A DNA stretch of 64,000 nucleotides. It comes from Orobanche coerulescens. Its lineage: Eukaryota; Streptophyta; Magnoliopsida; Lamiales; Orobanchaceae. The position numbers and the translations under genes were made by a program. This document shows positions 1 to 10,255 of this stretch, piece by piece. The stretch's first letter is position 1; each line of letters begins with the position of its first letter. The stretch spans positions 142,276,096 through 142,340,095 of the forward strand of contig CM065802.1 in NCBI GenBank assembly GCA_033398695.1, given 5' to 3'. The notes under the pieces are model-generated. The model did not search any database. It worked only from the letters and a program-made list of their open reading frames with translations, and was not told the DNA's origin.

Positions 1-367
1 AAAGGGCAAGGCACAGGAGGAGCACAATGGCGACGGAGGATTCTGATGTATGCTATTTCGGGGGCCCCGAGTCTTTTGTTTGTTCGGTTATGTTTTATTG
101 TGACTTTCATTTTTATTTTGTGTCGGATGAATGTACTAAGATTTGTTAGGTACTGCCCATCGTCATATGGTCTGTACCGAATTTGGATCCTGTGTTTGTT
201 TGCCCGTATTTAAAGATATGAATAACTCATGCTCCACACCGGGGTTTTGATAAATGTTGTGGTACGGTGCCACATTGTCAGATTTTAAATGTATATTGTG
301 ATATCGCCTGGTGGGTCCCAGTAGGGGTCCACGACACTGTAATAGCCACTGTTTTTGGGCTGTTACA
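1..367 (+). repeat. Element A 5' LTR, terminal part only
   Basis: Corresponds base for base in length to 8014-8380 of the 3' LTR and ends in TGTTACA, just before the primer-binding site. It holds the conserved LTR 3' block (CGCCTGGTGGGTCCCAGTA) found near the end of every chromovirus LTR here. The promoter part lies outside the window. Confidence 0.93.
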
Positions 368-372
368 GAAGA

Positions 373-384
373 TGGTATCAGAGA
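373..384 (+). other. Element A primer-binding site (initiator tRNA-Met)
   Basis: TGGTATCAGAG lies 5 bases after the LTR end and matches the complement of the 3' end of plant initiator tRNA-Met, the usual minus-strand primer for these elements. Confidence 0.85.
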
Positions 385-480
385 ATGTGTTTTTATTTTG
401 AGTCATTGTAGAATCGAAATAGCATCAAGAAACCTTCGTGCCACGTGTAACCTGTGCAAGCGCCTGACCCGTCGAATACG

Positions 481-779
481 GTATGTTCTCATGAACCATA
501 ATTTGATTACTGGCATGATATTGACGATGTATTGGTCTCCTTACTTATCTTGGCATCTTGCTACCATGAGGCAAAATTCATCTGTTTGAGGAGAACCTAA
601 ATAAATTATGTGATTGGAATTGTTTCGACTTAATGTTGATATGATATTGAGTGTGTAACACTTGTAGTGCCAGTGATTCGTTACAACTGCTTTGTTGGAT
701 AGGAAATTCCCTGTTGCTATTAACTTAGCATGAATTATGATTGATAAATCGAACTGTACTTGTGACTTGATTCTTTCAG
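481..779 (+). other. Element A probable leader intron
   Basis: A GTATGT donor-like site at 481 and a pyrimidine-rich TTCTTTCAG acceptor at 771-779 enclose T-rich sequence; the acceptor sits one base before the gag ATG at 781. The same pair in the same places occurs in B, D and E, although the sequence between has diverged. Splicing would remove this part of the leader. Inference only; no transcript data. Confidence 0.5.
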
Positions 780-780
780 T

Positions 781-1866
781 ATGGAAAGGAACCTGAGAGG
801 CCGTGGCAGAGGGGGACGAGGCCGCGGAAGAGGCCGAATTCCGATAGCACGAGCTAACAGACGCGCGAATGTGGAACAGAGTTCCGCAGGCAGTGATTCG
901 CCTTCTAGGGACCAATCACACCACACCGGAGAGAATGCACGTGTCGATCCTTACACCGTGATGCAGGGCATGATGGCCCAAATGACCCAAATGGGTCAGC
1001 TGATGGAAACTATGCAGAGGAATACTACTGGTCAACAGCAGGGACAACAGCCTCCGCCTCTGGTGCCTGGCGGGATCGTAAGCCGGATTATTAGCGACAT
1101 ATCACGTCAGCGACCTACGACTTTTGAAGGCTCATATGAGCCTGCCGACATTGTACACTGGATAGAGCATTTCGAGAAACTGTTCGAGATGGTGGAGTGC
1201 CCAGAGGAAAATCGAGTTGCTGTGGCAACCTACTACCTTAGTAAGAGTGCCCATACTTGGTGGCTTTCTGTGAGGCCTGACGAAGGCGCGAGTACTTGAG
1301 AGGAATTAAAGAATCTTATGCTAGATCGTTACTATCCTGCACCCCTCCGTGAAGCCAAACTGTCAGAATTACTAAACCCCGACCCATCGGAGGACGAAGA
1401 TGTGTTAGCGATTGCCGAAAAATTCCAAGCACTTCTCCCTTTTGCTACGTCAGTTGTCCGTTCGGAAGCTGATAAGATCAAATATTTCCTCAAGAGGCTT
1501 AAACCCCGAATGAGGATGAAATTACTCAATCACCACTGTACGACCTTACCGGAGTTTATTGAGAAGGCTTTGGAGTATGAACTTACTGCGAATGAGATTT
1601 CTAAGAAGCAGCCTCAGTTTTCCAACAAGAGATCCAGGAACCAGACCCAAGGAGACAGTAACCGGGGGGTATTCAAGAAACCCCAGCCTGTACCAAATCC
1701 TTCTGAGCGGCCACCTATGGCACCGAAACCGCAGAACGCACTCTCGGCAATCACCACCTGCCGTGTGTTATAACCGTGGGGACCAGGGGCATATCAGCTC
1801 CAAGTGTCCGGCCGCCATTGCTGTCACACTTGCGGGAAGAACGGTCATCGTGCTCGCTATTGCCGG
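781..1866 (+). pseudogene. Element A gag (capsid and zinc knuckles), broken
   Basis: Structural gag of a chromovirus. The ATG at 781 begins an Arg/Gly-rich N-terminus of RGRGRGG type, followed by a retrotransposon gag core (WIEHFEKLFEM, then AHTWWLSVRP) and two CCHC-like knuckles near 1765-1863. The first knuckle reads CYNRGDQGH, with Arg in place of the second Cys; the second (CHTCGKNGHRARYC) is canonical. An in-frame TGA at 1297-1299 replaces a Trp codon that copy B retains, and the frame shifts near 1740 within the linker before the knuckles. The product would package element RNA in virus-like particles; this copy cannot make it whole. Confidence 0.88.
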
Positions 1867-4027
1867 GTGGACTCGGGCGTGCTCGGTAGCATCTCTTGCT
1901 CCAAAGATGTCTGCTCAGAACGTGCTCCTCCATCCGCTTCTTACCGGACTACAGGGGCGAACAAAGGGATGGGCCGTGGAAATCAAGTTGGTACACTGCC
2001 TGGGGTTGCAAAACCCGAGTTTACGAAATGAAGAAAGCCGATGATCCCGGCCGATGATTGCGGTACTCTCGAGATCCACTCTCGGCCGTTTGTGTTCTTT
2101 TTGATCTTGGTGCTTCACACTCCTTTTGTCTAGTTCTTGTTTGAGTCGTTTGCATTTGAATCGTGTTACCGATTGTGAACCTTATGTAATTGGTCTACCC
2201 GATGGTAGAAGAATTATTGGGAGTCGTGAAGTACGTAATCGTCTGATTAGCATGAACAACCGTGAGTGGTTGTCCGACTTGATTGTGGTTGATTTACCTA
2301 AAGATGATGTAATCTTGGGTATCGATTTGGATGGATCGTCACGATGCCGTGCTTAGCGTCCGTAGCGAATGGTGACCGTCACATCGGATGATGGCGTCGA
2401 GTGTATTTTTCGGGGTGATAATCCCAATCATTCAGGAGAGTCATCCGCTATGAAGGCTATGAGATTCTTGAACCGGGGATGCATTGGTTATTGGTGTTAC
2501 ATGACTAAGACAGTGACCGGCTACCAAATTGATTGATATTCCAATAGTTCGAGATTATCCAGATGTATTTCAGACGAGCTTCGGGAATACCCCCACAGTG
2601 AGAGGTAGAATTCACCATTGAGTTGGAGCCAGGGCGTCCCGCTTCGAAAGCACCATATCGTATGGCCCCGATCGAGATGCAGGAGTTGAAAAGACAACTC
2701 GAAGAATTAATCGAGAAAGGATATGTTCGGCCCGGTGCATCCCCTTGGGGAGCGCGGTGTTATTCGCGGAAGAAGGACGGATCATTGCGTTTGTGTATTG
2801 ATTAATGAGCTGAACAAGGTAACAATTAAGAACAAATATTCTTTACCTCGCATCGATGATCTATTGGATCAGCTCCAAGGAGCCGCTGTATTTTCCAAGA
2901 TCGACTTGAGGTCCGGGTACCACCAATTGCGGATTCGAGAGTCTGACGTCCCGAAGACAGCTTTTCGCACTCGCTATGGGCATTATGAGTTCGTTGTCAT
3001 GCCATTTGGACTGACTAATGCACCTGCAGTATTCATGGAATTGATGAATCAGGTTTTTATTAATTATCTGGACCGTTTTGTAGTCGTTTTTATTGACGAC
3101 ATCTTGGTCTACTCTCGTGATCATGAGGAGCATGAGTGTCACCTCCGCCAGGTTCTCGACGCATTAAGGCGAGAACAACTCTATGGAAAATTTTCTAAGT
3201 GTGAATTCTGGATGTCTGAAGTTATTTTTCTGGGTCATGTGATATCAGCAGAGGGAGTAAGAGTAGACCCACAGAAGACGGAAGCTATCCGAGGCTGGCT
3301 ACCCCCGAAGAACGTGAAGGAAGTTCGTAGTTTTCTGGGTCTAGCAGGCTATTACAGACGATTCGTGGAAGGATTTTCCAAAATTGCCCAACCGATGACT
3401 AATCTGTTGAGAAAAGATAAGAAGTACTTGTGGTCGGAAGCATGTCGGCAAAGTTTTCATGAACTCAAAGGTCGATTAATTTCAGCACATGTTTTAGTAC
3501 TACCTAGAGGAACGGAAGGATTCGTGGTATATAGCGATGCATCGAGGTAGGGCCTTGGCTGCGTGTTAATGCAGGACGGGAAAGTGATCTCCTATGCGTC
3601 CAGACAGTTGCGTCCTTACGAGGTCAACTACCCGACTCATGACTTGGAGTTAGCAGCCGTAGTGTTTGCTTTAAAAATCTGGCGCCACTATCTGTATGGA
3701 GTTGCCTGCCAGATTTTTACGGACCACAAGAGCCTGAAGTATATTTTTACCCAGAAGGAGTTGAATATGAGACAAAGGAGGTGGTTAGATCTAATCAAAG
3801 ACTATGATATCGAGATCCTTTATCATCCAGGCAAGGCAAACGTGGTTGCCGATGCCTTTAGCCGCAAGACGGTGCAGGAGCAGATACTAGCTCGTTTGAC
3901 CGCCCAGAGGGAGTTGCAATTAGAGTTCATGAGACCAGAGATTGAGGTCTGGATACAACGCATTCATGGACAACTGTGCATGCTTGAGATTTCACCATCC
4001 ATTGATGAGACGATCAGGACGAAATAG
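1867..4027 (+). pseudogene. Element A protease, reverse transcriptase and RNase H, broken
   Basis: The protease active-site region at 2103-2111 reads D-L-G instead of D-T-G. Reverse transcriptase runs from about 2620 ([16 protein letters not shown]) to about 3200, with [18 protein letters not shown] and the catalytic F-I-D-D ending at 3100. The connection region ([19 protein letters not shown]) is at 3320-3390. RNase H follows ([20 protein letters not shown], then [11 protein letters not shown] at 3830-3860). Breaks include small deletions near 2755 and 2806, TAG at 3548-3550 inside RNase H (shared with copy B) and TAG at 4025-4027 (shared with D). Confidence 0.9.
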
Positions 4028-5431
4028 ATGGCGGACCCATTCTTATCCAGAATTCGGGGAGAAATCGATCAGGGGAAGGCCCCTGGATTTGTGGTTCACG
4101 AGGATGGACTGTTACGCTTTAAAAATCGAGTGTGTGTACCAGCAGACGAAGAGTTGAGGAATACTATTCTGAAGGAGGCTCATGCTACCCCGTATTCCAT
4201 ACACCCAGGATCAAACAAAATGTATAAGGATTTGAAGCCGTGTTATTGGTGGGGTAACATGAAACAGGAGGTTGCCGAATTCGTTTCGAAATGTTTGACC
4301 TGTCAGCAGGTCAAGATTGAGCATCAACGACCAGCTGGCATGATGAAACCGCTTCCGATTCCCGAGTGGAAGTGGGAAGACATATCGATGGACTTTATTA
4401 CTAGTTTGTCGACGAGCCGTCGAGGAATGAATACGATTTGGGTGGTTGTGGATCGATTGACTAAATCAGCCCACTTCGTGGAGATCAAGGATAATTGGGG
4501 CCCTGGGAGATTGGCCCAATTATTCATCAAAGAGATTGTGAGACTGCATGGCACCCCTAAGAGTATTGTATCAGATCGGGACGGACGGTTCGTGTCGCAC
4601 TTCTGGAAGGCGGTTCATCGTGCTATGGGTACACATTTGAACTTCAGTACGGCTTTTCATCCTCAGACCGACGGTCAGTCTGAGAGGAGAATTCAAACTT
4701 TAGAGGATATGTTGAGGGCATGTGCTCTCGATTGGAAGCCTGACTGGGAAGCCCAACTGCCGTTGGTAGAATTCACATACAATAATAGCTAGCACGCCTC
4801 GATCATGATGGCACCTTATGAAGCATTGTATGGTCGTCTTTGTAGGTCCCCTTTGTTCTGGGACGAATTGTCTGAATCTATTGGTACGGAACCTGATATG
4901 TTATTGGCAGCCCGCGAGAAGATTTCCCTGATCAAGAGCCGTCTATTAACGGCCCAAAGCCGCCAGAAATCATATGCAGATAATCGTCGACGACCACTCG
5001 AGTTTGAGGTTGGTGACCATGTACTAGTCAAAGTATCTCCTACTAGAGGTGTTTTCCGATTCGGGAAGAGAGGCAAATTGAGCCCAAGGTACATTGGTCC
5101 GTTTGAGATCCTGGAACGAGTAAGCGACCTAGCCTATCGTTTAGCATTACCACCAGATTTGATCCGGATTCACAATGTATTCCATGTATCTCAGTTAAGG
5201 AAGTATGTTGCTGATCCAAGTCACGTTATTCAATTCGACGAGGTCGAAATAGCCGACGACCATTCGTATGAAGAACGGCCTGTGCAGATACTCGAGAGAA
5301 GAATTAAACAGCTGAGGAACAAGATGATTCCCTTATTAAAAATTCAGTGGTCGAGACATGGAGTCGAGGAAGCTACGTGGGAGACCGAAGATAGCATGCG
5401 AGAGAAATACCCCGAACTATTTACCCCTTAG
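4028..5431 (+). pseudogene. Element A integrase with chromodomain, near-complete
   Basis: The integrase N-terminus has the H-H-C-C zinc pattern (HATPYSIHPG, later CLTCQQ, about 4168-4310). The catalytic core follows with the first Asp in [13 protein letters not shown], the second in SDRDGRF and the Glu after TDGQSER. The GPY/F-type module (RGKLSPRYIGPFEIL) is at about 5070-5115. The C-terminal chromodomain (VQILERRIKQLR to WETEDSMREKYPELF) spans about 5280-5425. The main lesion is TAG at 4790-4792 replacing Trp in NNSW. Chromodomains direct insertion to methylated-histone chromatin, which fits the nesting in this window. Confidence 0.9.
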
Positions 5432-5450
5432 TTTCGGGGACGAAACTACT

Positions 5451-5466
5451 TTTAAGGGGGGGAGTA
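5451..5466 (+). other. Element A polypurine tract
   Basis: The purine run AAGGGGGGGAGTA directly precedes the 3' LTR start at 5467. It is the expected plus-strand primer site. The preceding GTTTCGGGGACGAAA is conserved in the other copies. Confidence 0.85.
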
Positions 5467-5643
5467 TGTAATACCCTCGCCTTTAATATTGTATTTCATG
5501 ATTTAAGTTAAGTGTTTTCGCACCATATTTGTGATATTGTAGCAAGTATCGACGAATTATGTTAAGTTGGATTCATGGTCATTCATACTATATTAGTTGT
5601 TGGATGATATTGGGAGAATTCCATTTATGCTTGTTATAGTACT

Positions 5644-5970
5644 TAACGTACGTTAACCTGTCTTCATAACGTACGCTATGTATGTCGCCTTACGTACGTA
5701 ACATCAATACGTTAACGTACGTAATGCGGAAGATCCTCCAGCAGTCCGCCTTTCGGCGGGTGGGGCCGAGCAGGGGTAGGTGGTCGGGAGTCGACCGCGA
5801 CATCCAAGTCAACGGCTATTACGTACGTAATAGCTACATAGTTACGTACGTAACGAATTGCGTGTTTTGAGGCAGGGAGATTTGATGAAATTGGTTACGT
5901 ACGTAATGATCACATGATTACGTACGTAAAGGCTATAACGTACGTTAACCACGTTCGTTAACGTACGTAA
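5644..5970 (+). promoter_or_regulatory. Element A phased palindrome array (TTACGTACGTAA type), 10 units
   Basis: Twelve-base palindromes with core ACGTACGT start at 5644, 5667, 5690, 5713; 5819, 5842; 5895, 5918, 5936 and 5959. Steps are 23 bp within groups (one is 18), and groups are set off by 106 and 53 bp. The long spacer 5725-5818 is GC-rich with a hairpin (CCGCC/GGCGG). The array ends just before the TATA box. TACGTA is an ACGT-core site of the kind bound by plant bZIP factors; no binding is shown here. Confidence 0.85.
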
Positions 5971-5984
5971 TGTCAAGTTCAGAT

Positions 5985-5992
5985 TATAAAAG
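5985..5992 (+). promoter_or_regulatory. Element A TATA box
   Basis: TTATAAAA begins 26 bp after the start of the last palindrome. A pyrimidine-rich stretch (CATTCACTTCCTACTCGACC) follows about 20-40 bp on, a plausible transcription start. Confidence 0.6.
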
Positions 5993-8380
5993 TATGACTT
6001 GCCATTCACTTCCTACTCGACCTTTTTCAATCTCCCAACTGAGGAACGATTCCTTTCCCTTCCAACTTCGTTTCTAAGCCTTTCTAACTTGTGTTGTAGC
6101 CTCAACACTTGATTGGTGACTTGGAGAAGCTAGAGATTGAAGTGTATCCCTTGAAGTGTTGGTGTTGTTCTTCATTTTAAGGTTGGTCTTTCTTTAACTC
6201 ATATCAATTCCATGATTATGATGATGTTAGTAGATAAATACTTCACATAATGTTAGTTTAAACTAGTGCAAACATGATAAGTTAATTGAATCATGCTCAA
6301 ACTAGTGAAGATAAACATTGAATGTATTAGTGTTACTTCTTGTTGTAAATAACTTCATAATGTGATTGTGTTGATAATGATATACTTAAAACCTGATGTA
6401 TAACATGAGAATTGAAGTTAATTATAGTCTCAACACTAGGAACATGTTAGGGATGATATCCTTAATGATTAAAACTGAGAAATGTTAAAATTGTCTTGAA
6501 CATTCTATTGATTCTTGAAGGTAGTATGGAACCATGATTTTTGGCCTCTAAAACCTTTGTAATAAAATTGTTGAAAAGATTATATTAACCCTTTGAAGAT
6601 GATCTTCGCTAGATGGGTTGAAGTTACTTCCAAAATTTCAAGTATCCAATGATATAACTAGGCTTTTAATAAATTCTTCAAAGTAAATCAATGAATGTTG
6701 ATAGAAGGAAGTTGTAATCTTCATATGTTCGAATTTATTGATTTCATTAAAGGGTGTTAATCACTACATTAATAGATTGATAATGTTCTTAAGAGGATTG
6801 TGTTGAATATGATGATACAAATGCGGTAGATGAGTAGCCGAATTCCATTTCATTAATCAGGGCGTATTAAGAAACGTAAATTAAGATGATGTTCTTAATT
6901 CACTAAAAACTTAAACTTATGTTTCATATAGTAATCAAGTTTTGAATGTAATCGTTGGTAAAATAATGAAGAACGTAATTAAACACAAACTTATATCGTA
7001 ATTGGAAGTGTCGATGATTTGAAAAGATATTTTCACGATATTACATTGATGATAAACTAGACATCAAGTATTTGACATTAAGGTTAGAATATGTGAACGA
7101 ACATGATAAACATACAATGATTTGTAATAAGAACATTAAAATGATCAATAGGATGATTGATTTATTCAAGTAAAATTACGAATATTATTTATGTAATAAT
7201 ACCATTATCGTACAAATGTGTTGTTGAATGAATTACATTTCATTCAAGGTGCTTGTTCACGTGAGTATTGTTAGACGAGGATACCGTTCGTTTGACCATT
7301 CGAAGAAGGATTATTCATCCACGGAATTGAGGCAAGTTATCTTGCTTGGTTACAATGATGTGTGGATTCTTATGATGATTATGCATTTCGTGTATATGAA
7401 ACACCTATAAACTTGTATCTTGTGACTTCAGGTTGTTCTTAATGATGTCCCGTTTTCATCATGGGATTGTATTCCCAAGTTCGTTACTTTTGGACCCTTG
7501 ATATTGTTGAGCTTTGTTGACACTTCGGTGAGTTGTTCGATTCCTTAGTAAAAGTGTAATTCGTTGAGTTTCGTTGTCATGTTGTATCGTGACATCTATG
7601 GAGTCATATCTGCGCGCCGATTGGTTATGTGTAGGATTTTTAGCCGGGCACTTGATGATCATGCGTGGAGGTTTTCCGCATTTAGATCGTGCACACGAGA
7701 CGTAGTTCGTGAGGCTAATTAGGTACATCGTCCCACGTATATTCTGGATTCCGTATACGGGGTGGACATGTGCACGGACACATTTCCGGATCGGGCGTAC
7801 TGTGACGTCCGTCTTGAGCCATAGTATATGGTCGTTCGTATATTTGGTTATGTTCGACGATTGGGATCGATTGTTTATACGCCTTGGGTATATTCGGTAG
7901 TCGGAGGATTTCTATGAGATCAGTATATAAGAATTATATAAAGTCATGAGAATTCTACTCATGTATAGCTGACCCGGAGGCATGGGTCGAAACACTTGTA
8001 TTTCAGGGCGAGGAAAGGGCAAGGCACAGGAGGAGCACAATGGCGACGGAGGATTCTGATGTATGCTATTTCGGGGGCCCCGAGTCTTTTGGTTGTTCGG
8101 TTATGTTTTATTGTGACTTTCATTTTTATTTTGTGTCGGATGAATGTACTAAGATTTGTTAGGTACTGCCCATCGTCATATGGTCTGTACCGAATTTGGA
8201 TCCTGTGTTTGTTTGCCCGTATTTAAAGATATGAATAACTCATGCTCCACACCCGGGTTTTGATAAATGTTGTGGTACGGTGCCACGTTGTCAGATTTTA
8301 AATGTATATTGTGATATCGCCTGGTGGGTCCCAGTAGGGGTCCACGGCACTGTAATAGCCACTGTTTTGGGGCTGTTACA

Positions 8381-8893
8381 CAGTTAACAGATGTTATGTC
8401 TATTGTCTTACAAAACTACTCTGTTGAAGATGATGAAAAACTGTGAGCTGAGCACACAGAAATTGTTTCTAAATATCAAAATGCACTCATAAAGATTTAA
8501 CAAGAAAACAAGTCATATTTTGAGCAAATTGATTGTAAAAAGAAAGAATTCAAGTCTGACAAACTGTCTTACGAGCGTGCTTACAACGAATTGGAATAGA
8601 AAAATAAAGATTTGAATGCTCAGTTAGCAACTTTGAAAGGAAAACGTGTGGATACTAATTTTGCAAAACCATTGACAACGGTAGAATCTCAAGGATCAAA
8701 TAATGTTTCAAATCACATTCTTCAAAAGACAAGATTTGCACCGTCAGCCAATGTGAATAAGGTTAACACAAAACCATTTGAAATCATCTCTATGAATCCC
8801 TTCCCAGTTGTTATTTCATGTTTTCTTTTCAGTTTGAATTGGCTAGTGGAATCGTCTTTAACACATAAATGTAGGAAAAAACCAATACATTAA
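8381..8893 (+). pseudogene. Ty1/copia gag C-terminal relic
   Basis: Immediately right of element A, one frame interrupted by stops encodes a Lys/Glu-rich coiled-coil-like stretch (YERAYNELE, then NKDLNAQLATLKGKRVD), followed by a Ser/Asn-rich tail. This resembles the region before the zinc knuckle of plant copia gag proteins. No knuckle, LTR or pol follows. It is an old fragment that A inserted beside or into. The assignment rests on pattern memory, not an alignment. Confidence 0.5.
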
Positions 8894-9040
8894 TATGAGC
8901 TCATGATCATATATTGAGTATATGCAATTAGATATAAAACACCATTAACGGCAGCCTCGTGATTAATTGTTTTCTCCAAACTTGAAAATTGATTTGCGGG
9001 TTTCGTGGGTGAGACATGAGTTGTCTGACGTGCCTCATGA

Positions 9041-9328
9041 TCAAGAATTGTCTCCGAGCTTGGCAATTGATTTGCTTGTATACTTGAGACATTTTTTTAT
9101 CACTTCTTGCAGTGACGGTGTTGGGAGTGCATTTTCTACCCTTTTTCTTGTGATAATCCTAGGAGCTGATGCCACTCCAGGTACCGGTGTTGATATTAGA
9201 TTTTGTAGTGCTTTTGTGCGTGCTACAGTTGTTGATTTCACGAGGCTCCCTGAGTTCCCTCCAAGGCCCACAATAGGTGACTTCTTCATCTTATTTCCTG
9301 AGCCTCCTTGACAAGTTTGAGATACCAT
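9041..9328 (-). CDS. Hypothetical 95-residue reading frame, unrecognised
   Basis: An open frame on the minus strand, rich in Ser, Lys, Gly and Pro, with no motif I recognise. It lies next to the minisatellite and the duplicated block, which together look like degraded transposon or pseudogene sequence. It could be an exon remnant. Weak support; no sign of selection can be judged from one copy. Confidence 0.15.
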   Translation of the reverse strand: MVSQTCQGGSGNKMKKSPIVGLGGNSGSLVKSTTVARTKALQNLISTPVPGVASAPRIITRKRVENALPTPSLQEVIKKCLKYTSKSIAKLGDNS

Positions 9329-9417
9329 CTATATTGTTTTTCAAAGAGAAATATATGTTAGAATGACAATTCCATGCAAGCAGTAGGCAATCCACCCTCA
9401 TTCATATATGTTGTCGA

Positions 9418-9750
9418 AACATGAGTTTTATACTTTGATTCAATCCGATTCCACCTACATAACATAACATAATAAAAAAATACATGCGTTTTATACTTTG
9501 ATTCATATATGCAGCCAATAAAAAAAACATGGATTTTATACTTTGATTCAATCCGATTCCACCTTCATATCATATATATTGTCGGGAAAAAGAACATGGA
9601 TTTTATACCGGCAGAGAAAATCCAATCCCTCCTTCATATCATATATATCGACGAAAAAATGGATTTTATACTGTGATTTAATCCAATCCAATCCCAGAAA
9701 AAAAACATGGGAATAACAATGGATTTTATACTTTGATTTAATCCAATCAA
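9418..9750. repeat. Degenerate minisatellite, about 60-bp unit
   Basis: Five to six imperfect copies of a unit containing ATGGATTTTATACTTTGATT, then AATCCGATTCCACC and CTTCATATCATATATAT, with A-runs of varying length between them. Units vary from about 50 to 70 bp. No coding capacity. Confidence 0.7.
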
Positions 9751-10026
9751 TCAAACTAATTCGAATTTCGCCAGTACAGGAACATAATTTTCCTCACTGA
9801 ATCAAACTTAATTTCAAACTAATTCGAATTTCACCAATCAAACTTAATTTCACATGAATCCATAACTCAGAAGACATACATACTACAAATACAAATAACA
9901 AATTAAGATATAAAGCCTTACAATGTAAAGATAAGGAGGAGGTGTTGTGAAGCAAACTGGAGAGCCTTACAATGTAAAGATATGGAGGATGTGTAGTGAA
10001 TCAAACTTTTATAGACTTCATTTTGT

Positions 10027-10255
10027 TTGGCTCGTCCAAATTTTTCCAAAATCCTGCTCAATTTTTTTCCATTGCACGCCGAAGAAGAAGAAAGAGGAAG
10101 TAGGGTAAATTTGCGGCGCCTCTTGGAGGAAGAACGAGATGGTTTGGGCTTGTCCAATTTTTTCCCAAATCCAGCTCAATTTTTAGACAATTGCCCGCCG
10201 AAGAAGAAGAAGAGAGAAGAAGAAGGAAATTTGCGGCGCCGCTTCGAGTTCTGAG
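10027..10255. repeat. Tandem duplication of a block of about 115 bp
   Basis: Two adjacent copies share, in order, TCCAATTTTT, CAGCTCAATTTTT, GCCCGCCGAAGAAGAAGAA and AAATTTGCGGCGCC. The GA-rich centre differs between copies. A short duplication (TTTTTGGCTGAAGTATGG) follows at 10270-10305. On the minus strand it would encode a Ser/Arg/Lys-rich peptide, which I do not accept as a gene. Confidence 0.7.

Larger units (their letters stand above)
1..8380 (+). mobile_element. Element A: Ty3/gypsy chromovirus (Tekay/Del-like), left end outside window
   Basis: LTR retrotransposon read left to right: end of 5' LTR, tRNA-Met primer site, gag, protease, reverse transcriptase, RNase H, integrase with C-terminal chromodomain, polypurine tract and full 3' LTR. 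The first 367 bases repeat 8014-8380 with the same length, which identifies the LTR pair. The long LTR (2,914 bp), the chromodomain and the tRNA-Met primer fit the Tekay/Del clade; the clade is inferred from these traits, not from a tree. The coding part has many stops and small indels, so this copy is not autonomous. The left target duplication is outside the window; the right flank begins CAGTT. Confidence 0.93.
5467..8380 (+). repeat. Element A 3' LTR (2,914 bp)
   Basis: Begins TGTAATACCCTCG and ends GCTGTTACA, with the TG...CA termini of an LTR. From left to right: palindrome array (5644-5970), TATA box (5985), a long AT-rich part (6200-7200) without coding capacity, blocks conserved between chromovirus families (such as GAGGCTAATTAGGTAC near 7710 and CGCCTGGTGGGTCCC near 8318), then the terminus. 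The short reading frames inside have no family likeness. Confidence 0.93.

Noticed and set aside
373..384. Possible tRNA gene fragment at primer-binding sites
   Set aside because: Only the 11-12 bases complementary to the tRNA 3' end are present; there is no tRNA body anywhere in the window.
311..589. A 92-residue open frame spanning LTR end, primer site and leader of A
   Set aside because: It crosses non-coding functional sites and the predicted donor site, and is not conserved in B, D or E.
2861..3142. Open frames antisense to reverse transcriptase (also at 15778-16077 and 44731-45108)
   Set aside because: Shadows of conserved coding sequence on the other strand; the same antisense frame recurs only because reverse transcriptase is conserved.
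5644..5970. Satellite or centromeric repeat
   Set aside because: The repeats are a few hundred bases, grouped, bounded, and always just before a TATA box in an LTR, so they are part of the element.
9918..10157. Minus-strand Ser/Arg/Lys-rich 79-residue frame
   Set aside because: It lies in the duplicated block, changes composition between copies and has no known domain.
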